Of a stretch of DNA of 44,665 nt, positions 11,026 to 21,153 are shown piece after piece (position 1 is the first letter of the stretch; each line of letters opens with the position of its first letter). Location of the stretch: the NCBI GenBank assembly GCA_900660155.1, contig CABFPE010000496.1:117533-162197 (forward strand), written 5' to 3'. Source of the stretch: Hofstenia miamia (Eukaryota > Xenacoelomorpha > Acoela > Hofsteniidae). Under the pieces are notes generated by a model, which saw only the letters and a program-made list of their open reading frames with translations, had not been told where the DNA came from and ran no database searches. The position numbers and the translations under genes were made by a program.

Positions 11026-11211
11026 TTGTATGCTAGACTACGCAAATGTCAAGCACCATCAGCTGCAGTTGAGAGAAGTATCTCTATATTGAGAAAACTC
11101 TTGGCTTATGAGAGAAATCCTAACCACAATAAAATATGGAAATTTATATGCTGTTATTATAATTTAGTGAAGTATTTGTTTTGTATTTGTTTGATACCTT
11201 GTTCTCAGTAA
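11026..11211 (+). pseudogene. hAT transposase dimerisation-domain remnant
   Basis: The 61-codon open stretch ends CQAPSAAVERSISILRKLL, then AYERNPNHNKIWKFICCYYN, the pattern of the hAT C-terminal dimerisation region (S.xVERxFSxLxKLLxxER...LLLLYYN). Upstream sequence from about 10690 shows only broken fragments. No catalytic DDE region is recognisable in this copy. Confidence 0.75.
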
Positions 11212-11223
11212 TAGCTTAAATCA

Positions 11224-12919
11224 TTTTGAAAAATGAATGGTCATATTTAGGGCCTATTTTTGAAAAATGAATGGTCATATTTAGGGCCTATTTTTGAAAA
11301 ATGAATGGTCATATTTAGGGCCTATTTTTGAAAAACGAATTGTCATATTTAGGGCCTATTTTTGAAAAATGAATGGTCATATTTAGGGCCTATTTTTGAA
11401 AAACGAATGGTCATATTTAGGGCCTATTTTTGAAAAATGAATGGTCATATTTAGGGCCTATTTTTGAAAAATGAATGGTCATATTTAGGGCCTATTTTTG
11501 AAAAACGAATTGTCATATTTAGGGCCTATTTTTGAAAAATGAATGGTCATATTTAGGGCCTATTTTTGAAAAACGAATGGTCATATTTAGGGCCTATTTT
11601 TGAAAAATGAATGGTCATATTTAGGGCCTATTTTTGAAAAATGAATGGTCATATTTAGGGCCTATTTTTGAAAAACGAATTGTCATATTTAGGGCCTATT
11701 TTTGAAAAATGAATGGTCATATTTAGGGCCTATTTTTGAAAAATGAATGGTCATATTTAGGGCCTATTTTTGAAAAACGAATTGTCATATTTAGGGCCTA
11801 TTTTTGAAAAATGAATGGTCATATTTAGGGCCTATTTTTGAAAAATGAATGGTCATATTTAGGGCCTATTTTTGAAAAACGAATTGTCATATTTAGGGCC
11901 TATTTTTGAAAAATGAATGGTCATATTTAGGGCCTATTTTTGAAAAACGAATGGTCATATTTAGGGCCTATTTTTGAAAAATGAATGGTCATATTTAGGG
12001 CCTATTTTTGAAAAATGAATGGTCATATTTAGGGCCTATTTTTGAAAAACGAATTGTCATATTTAGGGCCTATTTTTGAAAAATGAATGGTCATATTTAG
12101 GGCCTATTTTTGAAAAATGAATGGTCATATTTAGGGCCTATTTTTGAAAAACGAATTGTCATATTTAGGGCCTATTTTTGAAAAATGAATGGTCATATTT
12201 AGGGCCTATTTTTGAAAAATGAATGGTCATATTTAGGGCCTATTTTTGAAAAACGAATTGTCATATTTAGGGCCTATTTTTGAAAAATGAATGGTCATAT
12301 TTAGGGCCTATTTTTGAAAAATGAATGGTCATATTTAGGGCCTATTTTTGAAAAACGAATTGTCATATTTAGGGCCTATTTTTGAAAAATGAATGGTCAT
12401 ATTTAGGGCCTATTTTTGAAAAACGAATGGTCATATTTAGGGCCTATTTTTGAAAAATGAATGGTCATATTTAGGGCCTATTTTTGAAAAATGAATGGTC
12501 ATATTTAGGGCCTATTTTTGAAAAACGAATTGTCATATTTAGGGCCTATTTTTGAAAAATGAATGGTCATATTTAGGGCCTATTTTTGAAAAACGAATGG
12601 TCATATTTAGGGCCTATTTTTGAAAAATGAATGGTCATATTTAGGGCCTATTTTTGAAAAATGAATGGTCATATTTAGGGCCTATTTTTGAAAAACGAAT
12701 TGTCATATTTAGGGCCTATTTTTGAAAAATGAATTGTAATATTTAGGGGCCTATTTTTGAAAAATGAATGGTCATATTTAGGGCCTATTTTTGAAAAACG
12801 AATTGTCATATTTAGGGCCTACTTTTGAAAACTGAATTGTCATATTTAGGGCCTATTTTTGAAAAATGAATGGTCATATTTAGGGCCTATTTTTGAAAAA
12901 CAAATTGTCATATTTAGGG
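11224..12919 (+). repeat. 34-bp minisatellite, about 50 units
   Basis: Tandem array with period 34 (core GAAAAATGAATGGTCATA, followed by TTTAGGGCCTATTTTT). Reading the variable site gives three main unit types: A (AATGAATGG), C (AACGAATTG) and D (AACGAATGG). They are ordered AAAC, then repeated blocks of AAC or ADAAC, then a degenerate right edge (A', A, C, C', A, C-like with CAAATTG). Units are nearly identical except at this site and at the right edge. No unique spacers and no repeat ORF. The related element at 30 kb has one copy of the unit, so the array arose by expansion within this copy. Confidence 0.95.
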
Positions 12920-13257
12920 AATATTTAACTAAATTCTTTCATATTTTCGTCATAAAAATAAGGTCATATTTTGTTTTTCTAACGTCATATTTCTTGTTTC
13001 CCTACTAATAATATATTATCCGGTATTATCAATTTACTAACCGGATTCCATCCCTAATTACTTTCATGAACGTCTCTAACAGTGTCTTAGCAAGGATGGG
13101 GAGCACATTAGTTGATTTGATTTTTAAAACTTAATGAAAGTGGAATTAAAAGTATGTTCAAAAAATGAAATGTTTTTCAAATAATTTATTGTGTTTGGCT
13201 TAGATTAAGTCTATTAATGTGTCATCTTGCCCTCCCTGGATATAAATTTCTACATTA

Positions 13258-13262
<5 letters not shown>

Positions 13263-13344
<82 letters not shown>
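13263..13344. repeat. (TA)n microsatellite, long
   Basis: About 82 bp of pure TA immediately left of a duplicated ~750-bp segment (13345-14094). Confidence 0.95.
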
Positions 13345-13348
<4 letters not shown>

Positions 13349-14094
13349 AGTTAGACATTATGAAAGACGTTGTGTATAGCAAAAATTACAGTTCTACAAG
13401 ATTTTGCTCGTAGAACAAAATATTTATTTTCTGATCAATGAAGATATGCTGATTCTAAAAATCACAAAAAAATTTTTTCAATGTAAATTTTTGTGGAATT
13501 ACTTTTTTTAAAATAAGAATTTTTAAACAAAGATTATCAAGAAAAATTATAAAGTGATTAGTTTTAAGAAAATGCAATTTAATTGCATTTGCATTTTATA
13601 AAAATCCTATTGCCTCCTTTACAAATCAACCTAGGGATAGCCAGGCAATTCGTCAAAGCACTTGACAAGCAAAATGAAATGGAGTGAGCGAATGATATAC
13701 ATAAAACATCAAAATGGATTCTTCTAGTGCCCAGCACAAAAGAAAACTAGAATCAACAAAATTTGAAAGAATATAGAAAATTATATCAAATGCATGGTAT
13801 AACTTACAGTATTATGGCTTAAATATTTCTTGATATCTTTTGTATACCCATATAAGTGAATGCTATTTTTTGTAATTATTTTTCATATTAAATATTAATT
13901 TCATTAACGTTAAGGAAACAATAGACTATTTAAATATATTATTTTATACATCCCTAAAACATATATATTGTCATTACAGATTTACTTCTAAAATAATGTT
14001 GTCTAAATAAAATATTCTCTGTTACTATTAATCGAACAGAAAAACTAAAGACATATTTGAAATCAGCGGAAATTTTTCTATAAACGGTTTTTTA
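13345..14094 (+). repeat. Direct duplicate, copy 1 (truncated)
   Basis: Begins GTCTAGTTAGACATTATG and is almost identical to 16355-17167 apart from a few substitutions, small indels and a 63-bp tandem duplication in the other copy. It ends at an N (14095) followed by (TA)n to 14126. The other copy continues for about 290 bp more. Both copies start directly after (TA)n, so this may be a TE with a TA-rich end or an assembly duplication. Confidence 0.85.
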
Positions 14095-14095
14095 N

Positions 14096-14126
<31 letters not shown>

Positions 14127-14129
<3 letters not shown>

Positions 14130-16114
14130 TTTGAATAATTACATAGTGACAATAAAAGAAATATTTATTTAGTAACATAATTGCCGGTTCTTAAAAAACT
14201 TGACTTACTAAAATTTTTCTTTGAAAATCTGACTGTTTAGTGCACAGATAGGAACTATTCTTACCGACAGGACTGTGCTGGATTTTGAAATTGGCTAGTT
14301 GATTAATCAATTACGTTTTGGATAATCGCCCTATTATTCTTTAAATTCACCTAAAAATCACCTAAATGCACAATAAACGTTGTATGTGAAAATTTACCAA
14401 GTATAGCGGGTTGTTGTTTTGCGTGAATAATTGATATTACTTGCTTTTGTAATTGTATAGTAAATATTTACTTAATAGGAATATGTGTTTAGTGTAAATT
14501 GTTTTATTTGCAAGAAGCGAGTGGTCAATTCATTAAAAATTACCAGCTTTAAGTTTTTCTATTAAAAAATTTAAATTTTGTAAAATTGTCTATTTTAATC
14601 AATACTGTACTGTACAATGCATTCAATATACATAAATTTGAAATAAAGCACACTGATTTCCGTTTGCAAAATATTTCAATCATATGATGGCGTACGAAAA
14701 TTGACAATAAGTGCATAAAATATTTTATAAATTGCTCTAAATCGGTCAGCATGTTTATGTTGTTTAATATTTCTGTATTGCTAAGCTAATACTTGATAGA
14801 TTTTGAGGCAATTTGCGTTTTAGTCGACCATCTGCTTTGTTCATCTCAAGGTGCCATACAGAAATATTTGGAACAGCATAAAACTGAAAGCCTATATAGC
14901 GTAATCAGCAAAATATATTTTATGCCATATATTAAAATTATTGATTTTCATACGTCATCCGCGACACAAACATTTTGCAGAAGGAATCGTGTAATGAATA
15001 TCTACAGCTTAACAAAGTCTGTAAAATAAGATTTTGGAATTATAATTTTCCTTGCCTCCAAAAATGGGACGGCCTTACTATTTTTGATGGTGATATTTTG
15101 AAATAAATTTAATTTGAGATTTAACAGTTGGAAATACCGAAATTCATTAGAATTAATTTCTAACTTACTGAATAAGAATTTTTTGCTATCTTATCTAGTT
15201 TTTTTACACTAACAATAATGGTTGAAAAACAATATCATACAGTGTACATGAATTAGCAAATATATTTAGAATATTATTGTCAGACGATTATGATCCTAAA
15301 TAAAAGTTTGGAAAAGTTCTCGAATCTCAATAAGAAAATTCTAAAACATATTGACTAATAATTAAAAGCATAACGACGGGACATGAAATTCAAACTCCAG
15401 GTCAAATAAGTTATTTTCAATAATGCCAATTTAAGAACATATTATTAATAAATGTGGTGAATCTATCCATTTCCGGAAAGGCTTTAAGAGTTATAAAACA
15501 CAAGGGCAGCTTCTGATTTATCGAGAATAATATTTACAATTAAAGAGGTAAATTAAACAATACATTTTTTTATTGTATTTTTTTAATTTTGTAAAGTAGC
15601 TTTTTTTAGTCTTTGTATATATAATGTTGTACATATTTAGTATTTTTGTAAATATTATGTGTATACAATCATGTGTATACAAGACTAAAAGTTATAATAC
15701 AGCTATTGAAGAAGAATAAATAAACATAAAAAAACATAAACGTCTGAAGATCTAATTAGAAGACTTTATGCATTGCTCACATTAATTTTTCGGATCAGTA
15801 ACATATAAAAAAAAATTGAAATTTGTAGACGATTTTTTTTAAAAATGAACAAATCATCAAAAACAGAAGAGGTGGACTAGTTCTTTATAGCCACGCTATT
15901 TTCAGAATCAACACTTTTTGCAAGATATTATAATAAATATCATTATCATCAATATGCACATAAAATAGTAAGATAACAATACTAGGGTCATTATCAAAGA
16001 TGGATAAGGTTTTACCCGCACCCTCGCGGATATATGTGTATAAAAGTGTTATGTATTCCCATTAGTAATTGAGATGAAAGTTATATGAAAGTTTTACATG
16101 TATGCATGTTTTTA
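14127..16114. other. Intron, one unexplained ORF
   Basis: AT-rich. The only longer open stretch on the plus strand is 14793-15029 (contains VDHLLCSSQGAIQKYLEQHK), with no family motif and no clear splice partners; I do not call it a gene. The minus ORF 14549-14752 is also featureless. Confidence 0.45.
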
Positions 16115-16137
16115 TACATGTACATGTACATGTACAT
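16115..16137. repeat. (ACATGT)n palindromic microsatellite
   Basis: Four tandem ACATGT hexamers; each is its own reverse complement, so the tract can form a hairpin or cruciform. Confidence 0.85.
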
Positions 16138-16159
16138 GGGGTTATTTTTGACGCCATTT

Positions 16160-16277
16160 TGAAAATCCAAACTTATTATTTTTCGAAAAAAATTTGTGTG
16201 TGCCTTTGTTACTTCAAAAGCTATGGGAAAAACACCAGGGAGCAAGGTTTCGAAACAAAAAGATTTTTTGACACACC

Positions 16278-16311
<34 letters not shown>
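16160..16311 (-). mobile_element. Possible Tc1/mariner end fragment
   Basis: The segment ends TTTTTTGACACACCCTAATA at the start of a (TA)n tract. In reverse complement this is a TATTAGGGTGTGTCAAAA-type terminus like those of mariner-family elements. The interior has no transposase. The opposite terminus is hidden by (TA)n and an assembly gap. Assignment rests only on the terminus. Confidence 0.35.
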
Positions 16312-16345
16312 NNNNNNNNNNNNNNNNNNNNNNNNNNNNNNNNNN
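16312..16345. other. Assembly gap (34 N) in (TA)n
   Basis: A run of N interrupts a TA microsatellite. The flanking dinucleotide repeat and a near-identical duplicate 3 kb away make the local assembly uncertain. Confidence 0.99.
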
Positions 16346-16354
16346 TATACATAT

Positions 16355-17460
16355 AGTCTAGTTAGACATTATGAAAGACGTTGTGTATAGCAAAAATTAC
16401 AGTTCTACAAGATTTTGCTCGTAGAACAAAATATTTATTTTCTGATCAATGAAGATATGCTGATTCTAAAAATCACAAAAAAATTTTTTCAATGTAAATT
16501 TTTGTGGAATTACTTTTTTTAAAATAAGAATTTTTAAACAAAGATTATCAAGAAAAATTATAAAGTGATTAGTTTTAAAAAAATGCAATTTAATTGCATT
16601 TGCATTTTATAAAAATCCTATTGCCTCCTTTACAAATCAACCTAGGGATAGCCAGGCAATTCGTCAAAGCACTTGACAAGCAAAATGAAATGGAGTGAGC
16701 GAATGATATACATAAAACATCAAAATGGATTCTTCTAGTGCCCAGCACAAAAGAAAACTAGAATCAACAAAAAATTTGAAAGAATATAGAAAATTATCAA
16801 ATGCATGGTATAACTTACAGTATTATGGCTTAAATATTTCTTGATATCTTTTGTATACCCATATAAGTGAATGCTATTTTTTGTAATTATTTTTCATTAT
16901 TTCTTGATATCTTTTGTATACCCATATAAGTGAATGCTATTTTTTGTAATTATTTTTCATATTAAATATTAATTTCATTAACGTTAAGGAAACAATAGAC
17001 TATTTAAATATATTATTTTATACATCCCTAAAACATATATATTGTCATTACAGATTTACTTCTAAAATAATGTTGTCTAAATAAAATATTCTCTGTTACT
17101 ATTAATCGAACAGAAAAACTAAAGACATATTTGAAATCAGCGGAAATTTTTCTATAAACGGTTTTTTACTGGCAACTAAATTTTTTGCCTTGAAAAAAAG
17201 TTGTGAAAATATTGAAATTTATTCTTAAAAAATCAACTTTTCTGGAACATTTTGGCCTCTATCACAAAAATTATTAGAGATTTTCTAAAAACAAGACTAG
17301 ATTTGAAAAGAGCAATATAAGTTCAATTAAATGGTATATTTTTAAAACTAATCACTTTACAATTTTTTTAATAATCTTTGTTTAAAAATTCATGTTTGGA
17401 AAAAAATTAGTTAAAGAAAAAACATTTTCTTTGAAAATTAACGTTTATGTATATATGAAA
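16355..17460 (+). repeat. Direct duplicate, copy 2, with foldback arms
   Basis: The first ~810 bp match 13345-14094. In addition, 16480-16575 (containing TTTTTAAACAAAGATTATCA and AAAGTGATTAGTTTTA) is inverted at about 17345-17440 (AAAACTAATCACTTTAC and AATAATCTTTGTTTAAAA). The copy therefore has subterminal inverted arms of about 95 bp, like a foldback or non-autonomous DNA transposon. No coding potential was recognised. Confidence 0.7.
16835..16960. repeat. 63-bp tandem duplication
   Basis: Two adjacent copies of the stretch beginning TATTTCTTGATATCTTTTG (16835 and 16898). The corresponding place in the 13345-14094 duplicate has only one copy, so this arose after the two segments diverged. 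Confidence 0.9.
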
Positions 17461-17481
17461 TTAAAATGGAATTAAACGTAC

Positions 17482-17675
17482 TGTGAATCATTGAATATAT
17501 CCAAAATACCACATCCTATAAGTTCATTTCGAATTCCAACTCGTTCATCAACAGTTTTTCCACAAACAATTAATGTATTGATGAATGATAAGATTGTGTC
17601 TATGTTGTCTATATCTGTTGTCCACGTAAGTTCATCCAAAAGAATACTAAATCTTTCACTTTGCCCTGTACTATC
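17482..17675 (-). CDS. Formin internal exon (FH3 core)
   Basis: Minus-strand exon of 194 nt. The acceptor is TACTTTTAG (17676 upwards) and the donor CACA|GTACGT at 17476-17481. It is read from DSTGQSERFSILLDELTW in phase 0 to GCGILDIFNDSQ, leaving in phase 2. The middle part TILSFINTLIVCGKTVDERV, followed by GIRNELIGCGILDIFN, fits the formin FH3 pattern (LLxxINxxI...LRxRxxLRNEFIGLxLLDxL) and was the first recognisable part of the gene. It sits about 1 kb downstream of the 18724-18839 exon. The plus-strand ORF at 17491-17679 is its shadow. Confidence 0.85.
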
Positions 17676-17886
17676 CTAAAAGTATTCAATTACTCTGATA
17701 TCAAGAGTTGTTTAAGCTTTAGTCTTAAATTTTTACTGGGATCACTTTACCGATAGTTGTCACCTTATCAAGGACTCGATATCCTCTAGAACGTTTTTTT
17801 ATATTTTTTAAAGCCGATCAAACTTAGCTGGCCTTTTGCAATTATAAATTACTTACAGGAAATCAAATTCCTTGGTGTTGCTTGAC

Positions 17887-18237
17887 CAGACTTGTCAACG
17901 AGCCGACACTTCTAATTTCGGCTCGGCTCGTTTAAATTTTGTTTAAGTTCGGTTGGGCTCGGTTCGGCTCGAAACATAAAATCTTTGAATGAGGCTCGTT
18001 TTAGCTCGGTATTTTTTTAACAATATTTTTACATAGCTCTTCCTATTATTTAATAAACATTTCTTAAATAAGATTATAGGAAAGGCATACTGACTGCAAA
18101 AAATAAGAAAAATCTCCATAATCAAATTAACAAGCAGAACTATAAACTTGCTTTGCCTAAAATAGGCTCGTTTTGGGCTCGTTGTATATCAAATATTGTG
18201 CTCAAGCTCGGCTCGGCTTGGCTCGTTGACAAGTCGG
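17887..18237. mobile_element. GGCTCG-rich MITE, copy 1 (hAT-like)
   Basis: 351 bp bounded by inverted ends: CAGACTTGTCAACGAGCC on the left and GGCTCGTTGACAAGTC on the right. Just inside both ends are runs of GGCTCG/CGAGCC words. The interior is AT-rich with no ORF. A second copy lies at 29231-29570, where the right end is a clean CTG. The CAG...CTG termini suggest a hAT-type family. The flanking octamers match poorly (4 of 8), so the insertion is old or the boundary is imprecise. Confidence 0.8.
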
Positions 18238-18310
18238 TTACAGACACATCGAGCAACGTTGAAGTACTTTAAAAAACAATGATAAGTATTATATACTTAC
18301 TGTTAGAATG

Positions 18311-18430
18311 CTTCATTTCAATTCGGATTCGTTTAGGATCCAAATTTTTAAAAATTCGGCCCGGTCGCATTTCGATTTTCAACTTTCGGATTCTTATTGA
18401 ATCGGATCTTACAATTCTAGATCCGCTTCC
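18311..18430. repeat. CGGATC/GGATCC-rich repeat fragment
   Basis: Dense GGATTCG, GGATCC, CCCGG and CGGATC words in both orientations, resembling the terminal zones of hAT-type MITEs elsewhere in the window, but without definable ends. The ORFs at 18269-18484 and 18279-18461 that cross it are Arg/Ile-rich products of this composition, not genes. Confidence 0.45.
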
Positions 18431-18723
18431 AACATTGGTGAAATTCACTAAGTTTATATAATGGACAAAAGCATCAGTTAACAATAAATTTTTTCAAAAT
18501 CATGCGAATTTTCCCAAAAACGTTCCCATCCATTTTCTTCAAGTGTTTTTTAATCACAATGATTTTGCTTTGTCCCAAAATCGGGTTTTAATTCTTATGA
18601 ACCAACCAAATATTAGTCATAAATTTTCATTAAGTTGAAAACTTAACTTCAAAGTGTAATATATTTAATGATGATTTTATAATCTATTTAGTTATAAACT
18701 AAAAGAATTTGTAAAAAACGCAC

Positions 18724-18839
18724 CTGGATGAAGTTCATTATTTCTAAGACTTGAAGAAAACAGTCATAACTGAAAAGTGAAATTTTTGAGAGAAGTTCAT
18801 ATACCTGACGTCTAAGATTTGCCGTATTTCGTATTAAGC
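18724..18839 (-). CDS. Formin internal exon (FH3, RRQVYELL)
   Basis: Minus-strand exon of 116 nt. The acceptor is CTTTATTTAG (18840 upwards) and the donor CATCCAG|GTGCGT. It enters in phase 1: the two bases GC complete AGC with the preceding exon. It reads LIRNTANLRRQVYELLS, then KISLFSYDCFLQVLEIM, then NFIQ, leaving in phase 0. The motif (V/L)(K/R)(K/R)QV(F/Y)ELLxxLxxxSxxGxxxxLxxL is a hallmark of the formin FH3 region. Too short to stand out as an ORF; recognised from its splice sites and its fit with its neighbours. Confidence 0.85.
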
Positions 18840-18940
18840 CTAAATAAAGAGGTTATATAATGAAATAAAATTTATGAGATAAAATATACATACTGCTAAT
18901 GTACTACTTCTTCAGATCTTTATATATACATATAAATATA

Positions 18941-19115
18941 TACAGTACTGGCCAAAAGTTTGGGAACACATACCAAATTTACAAATTTTTGTATTTTACA
19001 TTAAAAAACAAATGTAGAAACAATATAATAACAATGTAGAAACAATATGATAACATCGCGTAGAAAGTAAATAGTTAATTCAGAAAAACTCACTAATATT
19101 TTGTATGTAAGCCAA
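18941..19115 (+). mobile_element. Tc1-type 5' terminal fragment
   Basis: Starts TACAGTACTGGCCAAAAG (TA target plus CAGTACTGGCC terminus), typical of Tc1-like families. After about 170 bp it runs into an unrelated GIY-YIG coding fragment. No transposase reading frame remains. Confidence 0.6.
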
Positions 19116-19129
19116 AATTGGCCAAACTT

Positions 19130-19286
19130 TTCGTTTTTTCAGTTCATGTTGATTTAAATAAATTTCGGTATTAAGGTGTCCGCTTAAATGTTCCCTTACT
19201 CGTCTTCCAAATGGTCGCTTAGTTTTTCCAATGTACAATCTTTTACAACGGTCACACTCATATTTGTAAACTATTGAAGAAAATCT
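19130..19286 (-). pseudogene. GIY-YIG endonuclease fragment (Penelope-type)
   Basis: The minus strand reads RFSSIVYKYECDRCKRLYIG, then KTKRPFGRRVREHLSGHLNT, then EIYLNQHELKKRKVW. SSIVY...LYIGKTKRPFGxRxxEH is the GIY-YIG nuclease core with its conserved Tyr pair, Arg and a CxxC pair (CDRC). This is how Penelope-like retroelements end. The upstream reverse transcriptase is not visible: a stop lies just before the fragment, and the (TA)n tract at 19322 follows. It is a broken 3' piece, not a functional nuclease. Confidence 0.75.
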
Positions 19287-19321
19287 TTTTCAAAAAAGAT
19301 TTTTCGTTTTAAATGATTGAN

Positions 19322-19352
<31 letters not shown>
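19322..19352. repeat. (TA)n microsatellite
   Basis: Pure TA tract preceded by a single N at 19321. Confidence 0.95.
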
Positions 19353-19353
<1 letters not shown>

Positions 19354-19359
19354 TAGCAT

Positions 19360-19830
19360 AATCATAGTTGGCCCTAAGTGCGGGCAAAACATAGTGATAG
19401 CGTAGTATCTATTCTCGCTCGGGTAAAACATCCTACAGAACTGCTTTGGCATAAACAATTTAGAGTAGTAAACTAGAATAACTACTTTGAATATGCACTC
19501 CAGTTACATATAAGAATACGTGGCAATTAGTGCCGAAGCGAGACAACATAGCTTCCACCTAGAATGTACGAAAGTCTGGATCAACTAAACCCCAAAACTG
19601 AACGGGCTTAAGCGGCTTGCGTAGACAGTCGAGGACGTCCTACGTCTGAATACGCACTCCGCTCACTCCCCCTCAGCTTCGTAGAAAGGTTAGCTGCTCA
19701 TGGCCATTTGATTATACCGCATATATGAGAGCAAGAATAAACTAGGTATTGAACCAAAACAATTTATTAGCCGTTTGCGCACACTGGTTCCCTATTTATA
19801 CAGATAGAATAATAATACGTAATACCCCGT
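19360..19830 (-). mobile_element. Possible solo LTR
   Basis: This stretch is clearly more GC-rich than its surroundings. On the minus strand it has a TATA-like GTATAAATAGGG at about 19790-19801, followed about 20 bp later by AATAAATTG (a poly(A)-signal-like word). That promoter-then-polyA arrangement is typical of LTRs. I did not find a clean TG...CA boundary, a target duplication, or any gag/pol sequence, so other origins are possible. Confidence 0.3.
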
Positions 19831-19954
19831 TTACACGTGACACGAGACATGCATGTCTTGTGTTTTTAATGAGCGAATGTCACGTCTAAACACCCAAAAC
19901 ACGCGACATTCTCTACTTGAGTGGTTCATCTTTCCTTGTTTACAGGATTGGGGT

Positions 19955-20330
19955 ATAATTGAGTGGAGTAACGTAATATTTACTTCTAAATTTTGTACGT
20001 CGACGGAAAAATTAACGTTACAATCCCATATTTTTTGCGCCAACTGTTCGGTCAACCCTAAAGAAATGGTATGGGGCGGGATCTCTTTTCAAGGTCGGTG
20101 TGTTTTTTACTTTGTGCATGTATTGAAACTGTGAATGGCCAGCGCTATTTAGATATACTTAAAGAAAAGGTTCCTCAATTTGGCGCTCCAGCTAACAAAA
20201 GTCGAATCGTTTCAACCTGGGCTGATTCACAAGATTTTAGTCTTCTTGAAGGTTGGCCCGGAAATTCTCCGTATCTCAACCCAATCGAAAGGGTTAGGGT
20301 TAGGGATTAACAAGAAATTGCAGAATCGTA
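19955..20330 (+). pseudogene. Tc1-like transposase remnant (middle part)
   Basis: The plus strand carries SVNPKEMVWGGISFQGR, then after a frame change ETVNGQRYLDILKEKVPQF, then APANKSRIVSTWADSQDF and WPGNSPYLNPIE. These are consecutive Tc1 transposase blocks ending at the catalytic Glu. The second-Asp block has lost its Asp (GAPANKS where QDGAPAHKS is usual) through a small deletion. Directly after NPIE the sequence is GGGTTAGGGTTAGGG (20289-20303), which interrupts the expected NLW continuation. Several frameshifts make it non-coding. Confidence 0.8.
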
Positions 20331-20529
20331 ACATGTTCATTGCTTAGAATCACAGAGGATTACGGCTGAAACATTTGCATACATTTTCAAAGCATAGAAC
20401 TTGGTTTTGATTTCAATATACATACTTGTACAACTTACAATTTTGTAATTTATTTCTATTTTTAAAAAACTGAATTTGTCACATTTTCTAAATTTTTGTT
20501 GTTTTTCATTAGGTGTTTCCATATTAAAT

Positions 20530-20537
<8 letters not shown>

Positions 20538-20568
<31 letters not shown>
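20538..20568. repeat. (TA)n microsatellite
   Basis: Pure TA tract separating a Tc1 remnant on the left from another, oppositely oriented one on the right. Confidence 0.95.
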
Positions 20569-20571
<3 letters not shown>

Positions 20572-21150
20572 TACACCGTTTTTTAGCTACCCATGGAACG
20601 ACACAATGAAAAGAAGTCAATTAATAGTTAAATTAACAATAAAACATTATTATATCCTTGAATTAACTTGATATATAGATTTCATGCGCAAAAATGAGTA
20701 CACCCAAAAAAAGGTTTCCGAAAAGTTAAAAATTTGTGTGCTAACCATTATTTGCTAGCGATGCACTAATTTTGAGGGGCATTAAGTTTAGTAGAGCTTC
20801 AAATGTCGCAACTGGTATCTTATTTCACTCTTCGACCATTTCTGCTCTCTTATCACGGTAGTGGTGTCATTTTGGGATCATTACCATTGTTGCTGAAATT
20901 TTGGAAAAAGGGAGCCATAGTACGTTTCAGTAAGTCACTATACATATTGCCATTCATTGTTCCCTCGATGAGTTTTAGCTCTTCAATGCCAGCAGCACTC
21001 ATGCAGCCCTAGAGAATGATACTCCCCCTAACTTAGTTCTTGCCACACACCCTTTACACCATCTGAACCAAATATGTTTGTCTTGGTGTTATCGGACCAC
21101 AAAACATGACTTCAGTTATTCATATACTTTGTCCGGTTATTGTCATCTTC
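20569..21150 (-). pseudogene. Tc1-like transposase remnant, second family
   Basis: The left end reads GAGTACACCGTTTTTTAGC next to (TA)n, and the motif GAGTACACCC recurs at about 20697. On the minus strand are SHVLWSDNTKTNIFGSDGV (first Asp), then RGSIILWGCMSAAGIEELK, then LIEGTMNGNMYSDLLKRTM, then NDPK (second Asp). This is the usual Tc1 order, with stops and a frame break, and no third catalytic block. It is a different family from the copies at 3.4, 10 and 20 kb. A LINE 5' region adjoins at about 21150. Confidence 0.8.
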
Positions 21151-21153
21151 ATA

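Larger units (their letters stand above)
10425..13056 (+). mobile_element. hAT-related element copy carrying minisatellite
   Basis: Colinear with the reverse complement of the element at 30001-31185. Both contain TGTTGGTCTATTTT(TT)GCAGTC, a CAGACCTGxGGTGCAG segment, a decayed transposase C-terminus and the single unit from which the 34-bp array grew. Both have similar right ends: CCGGATTCCATCCCTA at 13041-13056 matches the GGGATGGGATCCG terminus of the other copy. The first ~290 bp of the relative are missing here; the copy starts abruptly next to a Tc1 remnant. A single N lies at 10655. Confidence 0.75.

Noticed and set aside
11224..12919. Regular direct repeats resembling a CRISPR array
   Set aside because: The units are contiguous 34-mers with no unique spacers, lie in a eukaryotic intron, and descend from a single transposon-derived unit.
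16196..16390. ORF across the 34-N gap ending in Tyr-Ile repeats
   Set aside because: Made from a mariner-end fragment, (TA)n and unknown bases.
18269..18484. Overlapping ORFs on both strands rich in Arg/Ile/Ser
   Set aside because: They are translations of GGATC/CGGAT-type repeat words; no domain and no splice context.
19831..20055. Minus-strand ORF with VNITLLHSIIPQ
   Set aside because: Antisense to the Tc1 remnant and adjacent sequence; no partner exon or domain.
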